A stretch of 64,000 nt of DNA from Microglena sp. YARC (GCA_022414725.1 CM039464.1:48415598-48479597); one strand, 5' to 3'. Numbered from the stretch's first letter, positions 14,601 through 32,900 are shown. Notes: generated by a model not told the origin, from the sequence alone. Program-made: numbers and translations.

Positions 14601-14830
14601 GGGAGACATGTCAACTCGTAATATTGGGTGTCAACCAGGGGTGCTCTGTCGAGTCTGTTGCATGTGACGCAGTGCATCGCATCGGAAAACTATAAATAGA
14701 CCGCGAGAGCGGGAGCATTACGAGAGGGTTTAAAGGAGGTCGTGGGGTAGCGACGACGTACCTCGTCTACTGGGTTGGCCTCGGGAGGGGGAGGAGGCGG
14801 AGGATCTGGCCTCTTCGCCTTGGGAGGCAT
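1..14830 (-). CDS. PF6: PF6/SPAG17-like central apparatus protein, 11 exons, C-terminal part beyond left edge
   Basis: Gene on the minus strand, start codon at 14830. I joined exons 14762-14830, 13953-14197, 10809-10968, 10277-10370, 8659-9124, 6864-7062, 5184-5416, 3930-4338, 2556-2927, 1189-1497 and 1-81. Every intron is GT-AG, every phase matches and the joint frame is open for 879 codons. The product starts MPPKAKRPDPPPPPPP and is Ala/Pro/Glu-rich with KGKK basic patches. Family assignment rests on remembered SPAG17/PF6 conserved segments: VPVLMHAMLEQVARN (exon 7), RAFEVFSA and DNPNYPAHF (exon 8), and the LMSDLQSRARAYDEW block (exon 6). PF6/SPAG17 is a large scaffold (about 2300 residues in Chlamydomonas, as I recall) of the C1a projection of the ciliary central pair, needed for motility. 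More than 80 percent of the locus is repeat-filled intron. Identity is inference from short motifs; the exon model is read directly. Confidence 0.72.
82..1188 (-). repeat. PF6-like intron 10: GT-rich minisatellite, TTTAGGG-like tract and junction echoes
   Basis: Positions 91-590 are GT/GGTG-rich minisatellite with units such as GTGGGTGGCGGAGGAGGCAG. An echo of the exon 11 acceptor (TTGCAGGTCAGGGACCAC on plus) sits at 349-381. Positions 623-735 are degenerate TTTAGGG motifs. From 741 to 1188 the exon 10 donor region (ACCTTGTATGCCTTCTCAGG on plus) occurs three times, once real at 1189 and twice as echoes near 780 and 995. Units are about 200 bp and include poly(C) at 920-941. Confidence 0.8.
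1189..1497 (-). CDS. PF6: PF6-like exon 10
   Basis: 103 codons, phase 0 at both ends. Starts ACASMLPPSTQEAHKAEIMR, continues NFIEPLLPAVLKQVVSSAQ and CYAGDYDRRDGLGLPMAISF, and ends EGEKLEMPEKAYK. Acceptor CTACAG|GCT, donor ACAAG|GTGGGT. Two acceptor echoes lie upstream and two donor echoes downstream. I do not recognise a named domain. Confidence 0.65.
1605..1730 (-). repeat. Two acceptor echoes of PF6-like exon 10
   Basis: GCTAGGGGGCAGCATTGAGG followed by CGCA(A/T)GCCTG recurs at 1608 and 1679 (plus strand). It copies the first about 30 coding bases and the acceptor of exon 10 at 1471-1500. CAG-rich filler separates the copies. Confidence 0.75.
1739..1884. mobile_element. TIR-bounded element carrying TTTAGGG-like repeats, copy 1
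   Basis: Both ends carry inverted CTGGTCAGCACT motifs (left CTGGTCAGCACTTGGG, right CTAGTGCTGACCAG plus an inner GTCCTGACCAG). The interior is degenerate GGTTTAGGGTTTAGG. A second copy is at 4360-4496. No clear target duplication seen. It is a foldback or MITE-like element rather than a telomere. Confidence 0.55.
1929..2220 (+). mobile_element. Dispersed repeat related to 12490-12825
   Basis: Shares GTGCAACGCGCTGCCCCCC and the following GAGCAC-AAGCG block with 12537-12590. Probably the remnant of a non-autonomous retroelement; its 3-prime side passes directly into the 23-bp minisatellite. Confidence 0.4.
2223..2513 (+). repeat. 23-bp minisatellite in PF6-like intron 9
   Basis: About twelve tandem units of TTGAATGGTATAATGTAT followed by ATACG or GTATG, with two short ATCATGGT interruptions near 2436 and 2493. 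AT-rich, no coding potential. Confidence 0.85.
2556..2927 (-). CDS. PF6: PF6-like exon 9, Ala/Pro-rich
   Basis: 124 codons in phase 0 at both ends: VPGVGGYGLPPIEEATPQ, then long Ala/Pro/Thr low-complexity sequence with repeated TPRAAA, ending ATTRFQLLQ. Acceptor CCTGCAG|GTG, donor CTACAG|GTAAGC. Ala/Pro-rich composition is typical of Chlamydomonas PF6. Confidence 0.65.
3040..3905 (-). repeat. Donor-echo minisatellite of PF6-like exon 8 plus CTACTAT tract
   Basis: About seven units of roughly 115 bp contain CTGCAGGAGGGACTGCATGT, a degenerate copy of the exon 8 end (CCTGCAAGAGGGACTGCATG at 3930). The closest echo, at 3746-3776, also keeps TGAGCTTC. Spacer sequence is rich in AACCTAACCTGACCTACAGG. 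Positions 3795-3905 are (CTACTAT)-type repeats. Confidence 0.8.
3930..4338 (-). CDS. PF6: PF6-like exon 8
   Basis: 409 nt. Begins RAFEVFSAAERGEVFLPEPE, then SDYTLVQEGDRLAAVAAGLG, MDNPNYPAHFNFNFDDEEDA and ends SLDVAAVEAHMQSLLQ. RAFEVF and DNP-x-x-x-AHF resemble a SPAG17 region. Acceptor CAACAG|A, donor TTGCAG|GTACAA. The last 30 nt of the exon plus donor are echoed about seven times in the next intron. Confidence 0.68.
4360..4496. mobile_element. TIR-bounded element carrying TTTAGGG-like repeats, copy 2
   Basis: Left end has two CTGGTCAG(A/C)ACTT motifs, right end has two inverted ones (AGTGCTCACCAG and AAGTGCTGAC). The interior is TTTAGGTGG/TTTAGGG. It lies only about 20 bp upstream of the PF6 exon 8 acceptor. 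Confidence 0.55.
4497..5183 (-). repeat. PF6-like intron 7 with two large donor echoes of exon 7
   Basis: The last about 120 nt of exon 7, including the donor, recur at about 4855-4990 and 5015-5150, in units of about 160 bp. They share CCTGTC(A/G)ATGGC and the tract ending CATCAGC with the real exon. Identity is high but substitutions alter codons. 4497-4850 is unique AT-moderate sequence without a recognised feature. Confidence 0.78.
5184..5416 (-). CDS. PF6: PF6-like exon 7, most diagnostic segment
   Basis: Encodes VRIYNVITPTEKNPSHKEAV, then a Glu-rich turn, then GVPVLMHAMLEQVARNVQGK and AQSYALSAIDR. The VP-LMHAMLEQV block and the preceding RIYN are the strongest match to the SPAG17/PF6 family that I recall. 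Acceptor CATAG|GTT lies at the end of a (CATA)n tract that is the 3-prime tail of a LINE-related repeat. Donor GACAG|GTATGG, phase 2; AG plus A of exon 8 restores Arg. Confidence 0.72.
5421..5600 (-). mobile_element. LINE-type 3-prime tail repeat at the exon 7 acceptor
   Basis: On plus, (TATG)n runs from 5421 to 5487, then ACAGGCCAATTAGGCTGAAG and GGGACTTTCCCAAC. On minus this is the dispersed 3-prime tail (…GGGCAAGTCCCTTTAGCC… then (CATA)n) shared with 18351-18430, 6100-6170, 10530-10580, 12770-12825 and 39060-39136. Its (CATA)n end abuts the exon 7 acceptor at 5417. Confidence 0.6.
5601..6863 (-). repeat. AT-rich PF6-like intron 6 with seven donor echoes of exon 6
   Basis: The string CATTACTTCCATGTACCTTG followed by GAGCGCCACTCATCGT marks the real donor at 6848-6885. 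Degenerate copies recur near 5980, 6185, 6300, 6408, 6497, 6590 and 6738. Each covers about 19 nt of exon end plus 25 nt of intron, separated by TTTAATTTAAATTAATT filler. (TTA)n occupies 6656-6700. Another LINE tail copy is at 6100-6170. Confidence 0.82.
6864..7062 (-). CDS. PF6: PF6-like exon 6, Pro/Lys-rich then conserved helix
   Basis: Acceptor TTTCAG|T and donor CTCCAAG|GTACAT. Encodes PPEADPPPDTGKGKKPPPPK, an acidic linker, then GWDILATLMSDLQSRARAYD with DEWRSK at the end. The last block resembles a conserved segment of SPAG17 (from memory). The frame stays open upstream through one echo unit to about 7252, so a longer exon using the next TTTCAG acceptor is possible. Confidence 0.65.
7063..8033 (-). 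repeat. Acceptor echoes of PF6-like exon 6 with poly(G) tracts
   Basis: At least five diverged copies of the first half of exon 6 (CCTTGCCAGTGTCTGGGGGG, TTCTTAGGAGGGGGCTTCTT on plus), with TTTCAG acceptors. Pure G runs of about 25-35 bp lie at 7198-7229, 7542-7575 and 7726-7755. The copy nearest exon 6 is in frame with it. From 7870 to 8033 the units shrink to GGGTCAATAGGGGTTTGGGG. Confidence 0.78.
8034..8640 (-). repeat. Donor echoes of PF6-like exon 5 embedded in (CA)n
   Basis: Three copies of the exon 5 end (CAACCACCATGGCCATCTT with GGATCTAACCTTTTAGG on plus) at about 8045, 8205-8290 and 8510-8595, separated by (CA)n of 70-190 bp. The innermost is intact enough to keep the GTTAGATCC donor, but its reading frame contains stops. 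Confidence 0.8.
8659..9124 (-). CDS. PF6: PF6-like exon 5, acidic and Ala-rich
   Basis: Largest exon, 466 nt. It begins with an acidic run (PPAPEEEDEERELSKEEE), then ADAEVVFKEASEKLQSSSS, then AYPVYWMEGLGSTLEEVKAG, an Ala/Glu linker, and a C-terminal helix SAKNAAWDEKMAMVVALEVE. Acceptor CTGAAACAG|AG, donor AAAAG|GTTAGA. Both ends are echoed in the flanking introns: four acceptor echoes upstream, three donor echoes downstream. Confidence 0.68.
9125..9972 (-). repeat. Acceptor echoes of PF6-like exon 5 (four) in GGGTGG-rich intron 4
   Basis: About 115 nt of the exon 5 start recur at about 9267-9380, 9410-9525, 9592-9705 and 9850-9950 with the CTGAAACAG acceptor. The 9267-9380 copy keeps an open frame (EEPELSKEEETFKDVSEML) and ends at GAG|GTAGTG, a possible donor. 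The spacers are GTGGGTGGGAGG minisatellite. Confidence 0.8.
9981..10165. mobile_element. hAT-like MITE in PF6-like intron 4
   Basis: Starts TAGGGAACGGCAAC and ends GCCGACCCCA, with the inner inverted word TATATTAGTG / CACTAATATTATATAA. Flanked by 8-bp direct repeats ACACATGA at 9973-9980 and 10166-10173. The interior is an AATATTAT-rich palindrome. The left end matches the MITE at 27079. Confidence 0.65.
10277..10370 (-). CDS. PF6: PF6-like exon 4
   Basis: 31 codons, highly charged and helical (VKEAEEALQEWKAKLEQERL), likely coiled coil. Acceptor GCTCAG|GTT and donor ACAG|GTGTGT. The donor runs into a (GT)n tract. Ends in phase 1. Confidence 0.65.
10371..10808 (-). repeat. PF6-like intron 3: GT tract, LINE tail copy and 23-bp donor-echo repeat
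   Basis: 10377-10440 is (GT)n. 10527-10580 is a copy of the dispersed LINE tail. 10612-10808 holds about eight units of TTAATTATACTAACCTGATT, i.e. the exon 3 donor (CAG|GTTAGTATTATT on minus) repeated every about 23 bp. Confidence 0.75.
10809..10968 (-). CDS. PF6: PF6-like exon 3
   Basis: Acceptor CTGCAG|G completes the ATG codon split from exon 2. Encodes VELLNQRFERDKLIDW and a basic, probably helical stretch ECHKRKTAVKVFKDAHSS. Donor CAG|GTTAGT, phase 0. The donor is reiterated in the following intron as a 23-bp repeat. Confidence 0.65.
11050..12480 (-). repeat. Ten-unit minisatellite in PF6-like intron 2
   Basis: Ten units of about 130-195 bp. Each has a conserved about 70 bp core with GGCACATGGACGACCCATGC, TAGCCTAGTAGCCCAATACA and AAGGCCCATGCACATG, followed by a variable C/CA-rich tract. 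Nearly every core carries the perfect palindrome ACACACGTGTGT. A 40-bp poly(C) is at 11129-11170. Confidence 0.85.
12490..12825 (+). mobile_element. Non-LTR retroelement 3-prime end copy
   Basis: Matches the 3-prime region of the LINE fragment at 18350-18510 (opposite strand) through CAGTTCA-CAGT, AGCCC-TCCT, GGTTGGG-AAGTCCCTT and the terminal GGACTGT. Its 5-prime half shares GTGCAACGCGCTGCCCCCC with 1940. Probably a SINE/LINE pair sharing a tail. Confidence 0.5.
12826..13952 (-). repeat. 32-bp CA-rich minisatellite in PF6-like intron 2
   Basis: About 35 units of TTACATCCACACCCACATAC plus ACCCACACCCAC. The right part is very regular and the left part is degenerate CACCTACACC. No coding role inferred; the open frames across it are repeat artefacts. 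Confidence 0.88.
13953..14197 (-). CDS. PF6: PF6-like exon 2
   Basis: Acceptor CCCCAG|GAA at 14198 keeps phase 0 from exon 1; an alternative CCGCAG eight bases upstream would hit a stop. Encodes EIQDLEAPPFQVTW, then a Lys-rich segment with GPLKDTLKKKG and ISELILRLSPES. Donor AT|GTGAGT leaves phase 2. The acceptor end is echoed once at 14262-14303 in intron 1. Confidence 0.62.
14198..14761 (-). repeat. PF6-like intron 1
   Basis: Contains an acceptor echo of exon 2 at 14262-14303, a poly(G) at 14230-14250, GGGTGG repeats, and about four GTGGTTCTGTGAGGGGGAAG-like units at 14490-14600. A plus-strand CTATAAATA lies at 14688 but no plus gene is evident downstream. Confidence 0.6.
14762..14830 (-). 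CDS. PF6: PF6-like exon 1 with start codon
   Basis: 23 codons beginning MPPKAKRPD followed by seven prolines and ending NPVDE. The donor GAG|GTACGT leaves phase 0. The ATG sits in a GC-rich context and no other in-frame ATG precedes it. A minus-strand TATA-like TTTATAG lies about 290 bp upstream near 15124. Confidence 0.65.
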
Positions 14831-15300
14831 GCTTGCTTCAACGCCGTCCTACGAGGTTCGGGTCTTGTTCACTTCGAATATGTATGAGACATTGAGCAAT
14901 CTTAAATGCAATTCACAAGCGAGGAATATTGTAACGCTCTACCAGGTATACAGCTCGCGAGGGGAAGGGATGGAAAACTTCGAAGAGAGAGACAGCAGGT
15001 GGCTTGGCTTCGCGAGCAGTACGGGCTGTACTAAGTCAGAAACTTGTGACCATCGAACCCCGGAGTATCTGCTGGCCCAACGCGCGAAAAAATGTGCTCG
15101 ACTTCGGACGCTGATGCTACATCTATAAAGGCTTAGAGGTCGTTCACACGAGCAGGTTTAGTTTAAGGTTTAGCCTTATTTCGCGGGTAAACCGAAACCG
15201 CGGACCCCTTTTCTCGTGTGGACGCACGATAGTTTAGCTTAGGTTAGCAGTTTCGCTAGACCTAAACTAAACTTTACCCCCCCCCCCCCCCCCCCCCCCC
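14831..15300. other. Upstream region of the PF6-like gene
   Basis: Mostly unique. A minus-strand TTTATAGA at about 15123 could be a TATA box. 15155-15276 contains inverted words (AGGTTTAGTTTA versus TAAACTAAAC; CACACGAG versus CTCGTGTG), suggesting a small foldback element. Ends in a poly(C) run at 15278-15304. No gene seen. Confidence 0.35.
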
Positions 15301-15494
15301 CCCCTAGTTTAGTTTAGCTGTTTGTTTGTCCTCGACACACCCCTGATGTAATGGGGTTTTTTGCTTTGTGGGTGCTTTTTCTTTTTGTTTAAAGCACAGA
15401 GTCTCATACACCCTCGCGGTGTCAAGTAGACTTTAAAATGTAATGTAATGTAATGTAATGTAATGTAATGTAATGTAATGTAATGTAATGTAAT
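15301..15494 (+). mobile_element. Retroelement 3-prime end with (AATGT)n tail, copy 1
   Basis: GTTTGTTTGTCCTCGACACA through GTCAAGTAGACTTTAA is followed by about 14 AATGT units. The same 110 bp plus tail recurs at 15828-16093. A shared 3-prime sequence ending in a pentanucleotide repeat is typical of non-LTR retroelements. Confidence 0.6.
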
Positions 15495-16093
15495 AGTACC
15501 CATCTCCACGCCTGGCTCCTTCCCGACATTCACCTTGCCCAACGAGCAAAACTTCGCCTAGACATCCTCATCAAGAACCTTTATGAATGGAAATGGCACT
15601 AAGACTTTCTGGAGCAACCTAGCCGACTATCTTTCTACTTGTAGAAGAGCAAGTCAGGAAGCCCTGGACTGCTTAGTGGCACCGTAATTTATTATCCCTT
15701 TTTTTTCTTTTCTTCTTGTGACTTCTCATTTGTTAGCTTCTTACCTCCGCCACTGTAAGGGGTTAAGATCTGGGTCCGGCTCTAGGGGGTTAAATACCTA
15801 CGCCACCAAAACGGTGGTTAGGAGCTTGGTTTGTTTGTCCTCGACACACCCCTGATGTAATGGGGTTTTTTGCTTTGTGGTTGCTTTTTCTTTTTGTTTA
15901 AAGCACAGAGTCTCATACACCCTCGCGGTGTCAAGTAGACTTTAACATGTAATGTAATGTAATGTAATGTAATGTAATGTAATGTAATGTAATGTAATGT
16001 AATGTAATGTAATGTAATGTAATGTAATGTAATGTAATGTAATGTAATGTAATGTAATGTAATGTAATGTAATGTAATGTAATGTAATGTAAT
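15495..16093 (+). mobile_element. LINE 3-prime end with (AATGT)n tail, copy 2
   Basis: The 5-prime part has a short frame LLPDIHLAQRAKLRLDILIK ending ...WKWH and a stop at about 15602, which looks like the end of a LINE ORF. It is followed by about 230 nt of 3-prime UTR, the 110-bp segment shared with copy 1 and about 29 AATGT units. 5-prime truncated. Confidence 0.5.
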
Positions 16094-17051
16094 CATACAA
16101 GGACTCAACCCAGCTCATGCTCCCCGGGGAGACTTTGACCTCTGTAAACCCCCTGTAAACCCTGTGTAACGGGGCCCTTTACACCCTGCAACGGGGTAAA
16201 GGGCCCGAATATTGATAGGGCCCTAGCCCACACTCACCCCAATCACACTTTAAGCCCTGCAGCGCACATGGACAATCCACCTACTTGAACTCGGTTACAC
16301 TCATGACTCCCAACATGCTCAGTGAGAAAACTTGCGATCGATAGCAGAATTTAATCAATTTTATGCATAGGGAGGTCATATTATAATTATCTATGCGCAT
16401 AAGTGATCTCACCATGGCTCGGTGTTTTCAAGAGTGCCGTTCCCAAACGCTTCCCCTTGGGGTGCTGCCACAGCAAATTTCGGGGTACTGAAATCGTGCA
16501 TTTCGACCGTTGAGCATCCTTGAGACAAAGCGAAAATCAGGGGGGCGGCGGGGTCCTCACATTGGCTGCCTTGCACAATAAGCCTTTAAACTTGCAGCAT
16601 CAGCGCCCGAATTCGAGAATATTTTTTCGCGTTGGGTCAACAGATGCTCCTGGGTTTGATGGTCGAAATAGGCGATTTTTCTGACCCCCATGCTGCCCGC
16701 CATGCCCGGGCATGCCCGTCACCTTCACGGAGTCAGCGTCGGTCAGCGTCGTCACTCTCGTACCGTGGCAGCACCGTACATGGCCGTACATCACAGATCT
16801 TTGGGCCTAGCGCAGATGGCCGAAACTCGATAAGGTTTCCTCTCAGCCGAGAAAACTCTAAACAACGTAACCCCCCCCATAATTCCCCCGAAATTCCAGA
16901 ATCAGAAAATTGTCCTTGCCTCGAAGTGGACTAGCTCAGCCCCTGCCAATCAATCGGAGCTCCGCTACAACCCCAATGCTGCAACTCGACGACTTGCTTT
17001 GCTTTTATCTCCACCGCGAGCTTCAAAGTTCTCAATACCGGTAGTTTCACA
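16094..17051. promoter_or_regulatory. Intergenic/upstream region of plus-strand gene
   Basis: Unique, no repeats apart from a perfect 11-bp hairpin, GGGCCCTTTAC at 16172-16182 and its complement at 16196-16206 with a 13-nt loop. Presumably contains the promoter and 5-prime UTR of the gene starting at 17052; no TATA box is convincing. Confidence 0.35.
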
Positions 17052-27972
<10,921 letters not shown>

Positions 27973-28091
27973 TAGTGTGATGTGCAGGTGTCACACAGAA
28001 AGTGCATTTTTTCTTTTGGGGCTAAGCATAGCAGCTTCCAGCCAGCTCCTTTAGCCTGCCTCCGGGTAACTCTCAAATCTTTCAGCTGCAT

Positions 28092-28096
28092 TGTAA
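28092..28096 (+). promoter_or_regulatory. TGTAA-type poly(A) signal
   Basis: TGTAA lies 120 nt after the stop at 27972. TGTAA is the usual chlorophyte poly(A) signal. Single short motif, so only suggestive. Confidence 0.4.
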
Positions 28097-28227
28097 TGCA
28101 CCTTGTGCCAGCTGTCTAGTTAGCGACAGGATTGACCCCAAGACAAAAGGAAAAAGGGGGCTGCCTAGAAGCTGCTACGTGCAGTCCAAGAAAGAAACAG
28201 CGAGGAAGTGTGGTTGAGCCACATGGA

Positions 28228-31200
28228 GCAACGACTACGACCAAGCCACATGCAGCAACCACTGGGGCCAGCCAAGCCACGTGCAGCAACCACAGGGGCC
28301 AAGCCACACACAGCAACCACTAGGACCAAGCCACATGCAGCAACCACTAGGGCAAAGCCACATGCAGCAACCACTGGGGCAAAGCCACATACAGCAACCA
28401 CTGGGGCCAAGTCACATACAGCAACCACTGGGGCCAAGCCACATACAGCAACCACTGGGACCAAGCCACGTGCAGCAACCACTAGGACCAAGCCACATGC
28501 AGCAACCACTAGGGATAAGCCACATGCAGCAACCACTAGGGCAAAGCCACATGCAGCAACCACTAGGGATAAGCCACATGCAGCAACCACTAGGGATAAG
28601 CCACATGCAGCAACCACTAGGGCAAAGCCACATGCAGCAACCACTGGGGCAAAGCCACATACAGCAACCACTGGGGCCAAGCCACATACAGCAACCACTG
28701 GGGCCAAGCCACATACAGCAACCACTGGGACCAAGCCACGTGCAGCAACCACTAGGACCAAGCCACATGCAGCAACCACTAGGGATAAGCCACATGCAGC
28801 AACCACTGGGGCCCAGCCACATGCAGCAACCACTGGGGCCAAGCCACGTGAAGCAACCACTGGGGGCAAGTCACATGCAGCAACCACTGGGGCAAAGCCA
28901 CGTGCAAAAATCACTTGGACCAAGCCACATGCAGCAACCACTAGGGCAAAGCCACATGCAGCAACCACTGGGGTCAAGCCACGTGCAGCAACCACTAGGG
29001 ATAAGCCACATGCAGCAACCACTAGGGATAAGCCACATGCAGCAACCAATGGGGCCAAGCCACATGCAGCAACCACTGGGGCCAAGCCACGTGCAGCAAC
29101 CACTGGGGGCAAGTCACATGCAGCAACCACTAGGGCCAAGCCACGTGCAAAAATCAGTAGGACCAAGCCACATGCAGCAACCACTGGGGCCAAGCCACAT
29201 GCAGCAACCACTGGGGTCAAGCCACGTGCAGCAACCACTAGGGATAAGCCACGTGCAGTAACTGACCACTAGGACCAAGCCACATACAGCAACCACTGGG
29301 GCCAAGCCACATACGGCAACCACTGGGGCAAAGCCACGTGCAGCAATCACCAGGACCAAGCCACATGCAGGAACCACTGGGGCCAAGCCACATGCAGCAA
29401 CCACTAGGGATAAGCCACGTGCAGCAACCACTAGGACCAAGCCACATGCAGCAACCACTGGGGCCAAGCCACGTGCAGCAACCACTGGGGCCAAGCCACA
29501 TGCAGCAACCACTGGGGGCAAGCCACATGCAGCAACCACTCGGGCCAAGCCACTTGCAGCAACCACTGGGGCCAAGCCACACACAGCAACCACTAGGGCC
29601 AAGCCACACACAGCAACCACTGGGGCCAAGCCACACACAGCAACCACTGGGGCCCAGTCACGTGCAGCAACCACTGAGGCCAAGCCACATACAGCAACCA
29701 CAGGGGCTAAGCCGCATGCAGCAACCACTGGGGCAAAGCCACATGCACCAAACACTGGGGCCAAGCCACATGCATCAACCACTAGGGGCAAGCCACATGC
29801 CGCAACCACTGGGGCCAAGCCACATACACCAACCACTGGGGCCAAGCCACGTGCACAACCACTGGGGCCAAGCCACGTGCAGCAACCACTGGGGCCAAGT
29901 CACATGCAGCAACCACTGGGGCCAAGCCACGTGCAAAAATCACTAGGACCAAGCCACATGCAGCAACCACTGGGGCCAAGCCACATGCAGCAACCACTGG
30001 GGTCAAGCCACGTGCAGCAACAACTAGGGATAAGCCACGTGCAGCAACTAACCGCTAGGACCAAGCCACATACAGCAACCACTGGGGCCAAGCCACATAC
30101 GGCAACCACTGGGGCAAAGCCACGTGCAGCAATCACCAGGACCAAGCCACATGCAGCAGCCACTGGGGCCAAGCCACATGCAGCAACCACTAGGGATAAG
30201 CCACGTGCAGCAACCACTAGGACCAAGCCACATGCAGCAACCACTGGGGCCAAGCCACGTGCAGCAAACACTGGGGCCAAGCCACATGCAGCAACTACTG
30301 GGGGCAAGCCACATGCAGCAACCACTGGGGATAAGCCACATGCAGCAACCACTCGGGCCAAGCCACACACAGCAACCACTAGGGCCAAGCCACACACAGC
30401 AACCACTAGGGCCAAGCCACACACAGCAACCACTGGGGCCAAGCCACACACAGCAACCACTGGGGCCCAGTCACATGCAGCAACCACTGAGGCCAAGCCA
30501 CATACAGCAACCACGGGGGCCAAACCGCATGCAGCAACCACTGGGGCAAAGCCACATGCACCAAACTCTGGGGCCAAGCCACATGCAGCAACCACTAGGG
30601 GCAAGCCACATGCAGCAACCACTGGGGCCAAGCCACATACACCAACCACTGGGGCCAAGCCACGTGCACAACCACTGGGGCCAAGCCACGTGCAGCAACC
30701 ACTGGGGCCAAGCCACGTGCAGCAACCACTGGGGCCAAGCCACGTGCAGCAACCACTGGGGCCAAGCCACGTGCAGCAACCACTGCGGCCAAGCCATGTG
30801 CAGCAACCACTGGGGCCAAGCCACGTGCAGCAAGCACTGGGGCCAAGCCATGGCAGCAACCATTGGGGCCAAGCCACGTGCAGGAACCACTGGGGCCAAG
30901 CCACGTGCAGCAACCACTGGGGCCAAGCCACGTGCAGCAACCACTAGGACCAAGCCACACACAGCAACCACTGGGGCCAAGCCACACACAGCAACCACTG
31001 GGGCCAAAGCCCGGTGCAGCAACCACTGGGGCAAAGCCACATGCAGCAACCACTGGGGCCAAGCCATGTGCAGCAACCACTGGGGCCAAGCCACATGCAG
31101 CAACCACTGGGGCCAAGCCACATGCAGCAACCACTGAGGATAAGCCACATGCAGCAACCACTCGGGCCAAGCCACACACAGCAACCACTAGGGCCAAGCC

Positions 31201-31569
31201 ACACACAGCAACCACTAGGGCCAAGCCACACACAGCAACCACTGGGGCCAAGCCACACACAGCAACCACTGGGGCCCAGTCACATGCAGCAACCACTGAG
31301 GCCAAGCCACATACAGCAACCACAGGGGCCAAGCCGCATGCAGCAACCACTGGGGCCAAGCCACATGCACCAAACTCTGGGGCCAAGCCACATGCAGCAA
31401 CCACTAGGGGCAAGCCACATGCATCAACCACTGGGGCCAAGCCACGTGCAGCAACCATTGGGGCCAAGCCACGTGCAGCAACCACTGGGGCCAAGCCACG
31501 TGCAGCAACCACTGGGGCCAAGCCACGTGTAGCAACCACTGGGGCCAAGCCACGTGAAGCAACCATTGG
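28228..31569 (+). repeat. 27-bp minisatellite, about 120 units, open in all six frames
   Basis: Unit AAGCCACATGCAGCAACCAC plus TGGGGCC, with variants (CGTGC, ACACA, ACATA; GGGATAAG; GGGACC). As 27 is divisible by 3 and the unit lacks stops on either strand, frames of 300 or more codons run in six directions (e.g. KPHAATTGA, HMQQPLGPS, VAACGLAPV). A higher-order duplication of about 785 bp is visible (29265 versus 30053). No start context, splice signal or codon bias favours any frame; I treat it as non-coding. Confidence 0.9.
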
Positions 31570-32900
31570 TGTGTGAAGTCCTCATCCCTTGTCTCCTCTC
31601 AGGATGTAAAAAAATAAGCATTGGTCGTGGCCTAGGCGGGGTAGTGTCAAGGAAAGTAATGAGAAGGCCTGGTGGGAGGTATTATTAAAATATGGGAGCC
31701 CCATCTTACGGCGGTAGAGAACGGGCTGCTACTTTTACCGGACAAAGTTACCATCGCGGTTGACAGCGTCCACGAACACTAAAGAGCACCCTTGGGATTT
31801 GAACCCCACACCTTCTTGTTTCTTCTAGCTCTACCTGATAGGAAGAAGAATAGGAATTGATTTTGTGATGAGCAGTTGACACACATGAGATGTGGTAGAG
31901 CCACGTGCAGCAACCACTGGTCCAAGCCACAAGCAGCAACCACTGGGGTGTGGAGTCCTCATCCCTTGTCTCTTCTCGGGATGCAAAATAGAAGCATTGA
32001 TCATGGCAACAGCGGGGTAGTGTCACAGCCTTCCTGATAGGAAGAAAAGAAAGATTTGATACTGTGATGAGCAGTTGACACACATGAAGTGTAGTTGAGC
32101 CATATGGAGCAACAACTGGGGTGTGAAGTCCTCATCCCTTGTCGGGTCTCAAGATGTCAAAATAACGTAATGGCGATGGTAGCCAATGAGGGGCAAGGTT
32201 GGAGCCTTCCTGCCAAGAAGAAGAGTAAGACTTGATGGTGTGATGAGCAGTTTTTATATTTTAGTTGTGAAAGGAATTTCACTTTAGGAGGTGGGTCTCC
32301 CGACGACATAATCCAGCAACACCAAGGATTCAGTTTGAATGGCGGTTGACACGATGAGGTATGGTTGATTATGTCAGCTTCCAGATAGATGCTCTACGTT
32401 GGTACAGGTTTTGCTGGGTAGCAAGCTCGGGGGGCTGCCTAGAAGCTGCTACTCCTTGCTGAAAAGAAAAGCTGTTGTGTGTACGAGTGGTGGTTGGTTT
32501 GATTGGTAGTGGGAATGTTGACGATAGGTGTGCCTCGAGCCACATGTTAGCTATACTGAGGCGCCAAGGGCCGAGCTGGGGAATGGCTACGGGCCCTTGA
32601 ATGTTTTCCCAACCATAGGTATTGTTTTCCCAGGAAAGAGTAACTAAGTGTTTGTTATCTTTGCCAGCGCTATGTGCTATGTGTTGTCGTTGCCGTGTTG
32701 CTGCTTTGTTACTCTGTTGCAGTTGTGTAGCTTCTTAGCACCTGATACCATTGCAAGCCTTGAGCTATTTAGTATTGAGAGTGTTTTTCTCTCTTGTAAC
32801 AATAATCAACTAAGCGATCAGTTCCGGTATGCTCTGCTACCGTCTCCATCCAAGTTCTACTTCAACAGGGAATGCCACCCCCTTTAATCATGAAATGCTC
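31567..32900 (+). repeat. Flanking repeats of the 27-bp array
   Basis: The segment GTGTGAAGTCCTCATCCCTT plus GTCTC-TCTC-GGATG recurs at 31567, 31943 and 32110, with one or two stray 27-bp units (31897-31950) and TTGATGAGCAGTTGACACAC. GGGGGCTGCCTAGAAGCTGC at 32429 repeats 28157. 32520-32880 is related to 40195-40555 (TATGCTCTGCTACCGTCTCC). No gene recognised. Confidence 0.65.
31640..31840 (-). mobile_element. tRNA-related SINE, copy C
   Basis: On minus: TCAGGTAGAGCTAGAAG (A-box-like), then GGGGTTCAAATCCC (B box) about 30 nt later, then TTAGTGTTCGTGGACGCTGT, CTACCGCCGTAAGATGGGGC and ACCAGGCCTTCTCATTACTT. Most complete of the three copies. Confidence 0.6.

Noticed and set aside
28228..31569. 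Giant repetitive protein genes (HMQQPLGPS / KPHAATTGA type)
   Set aside because: All six frames are open owing to the 27-bp unit; no frame shows splice signals, start context or codon bias.
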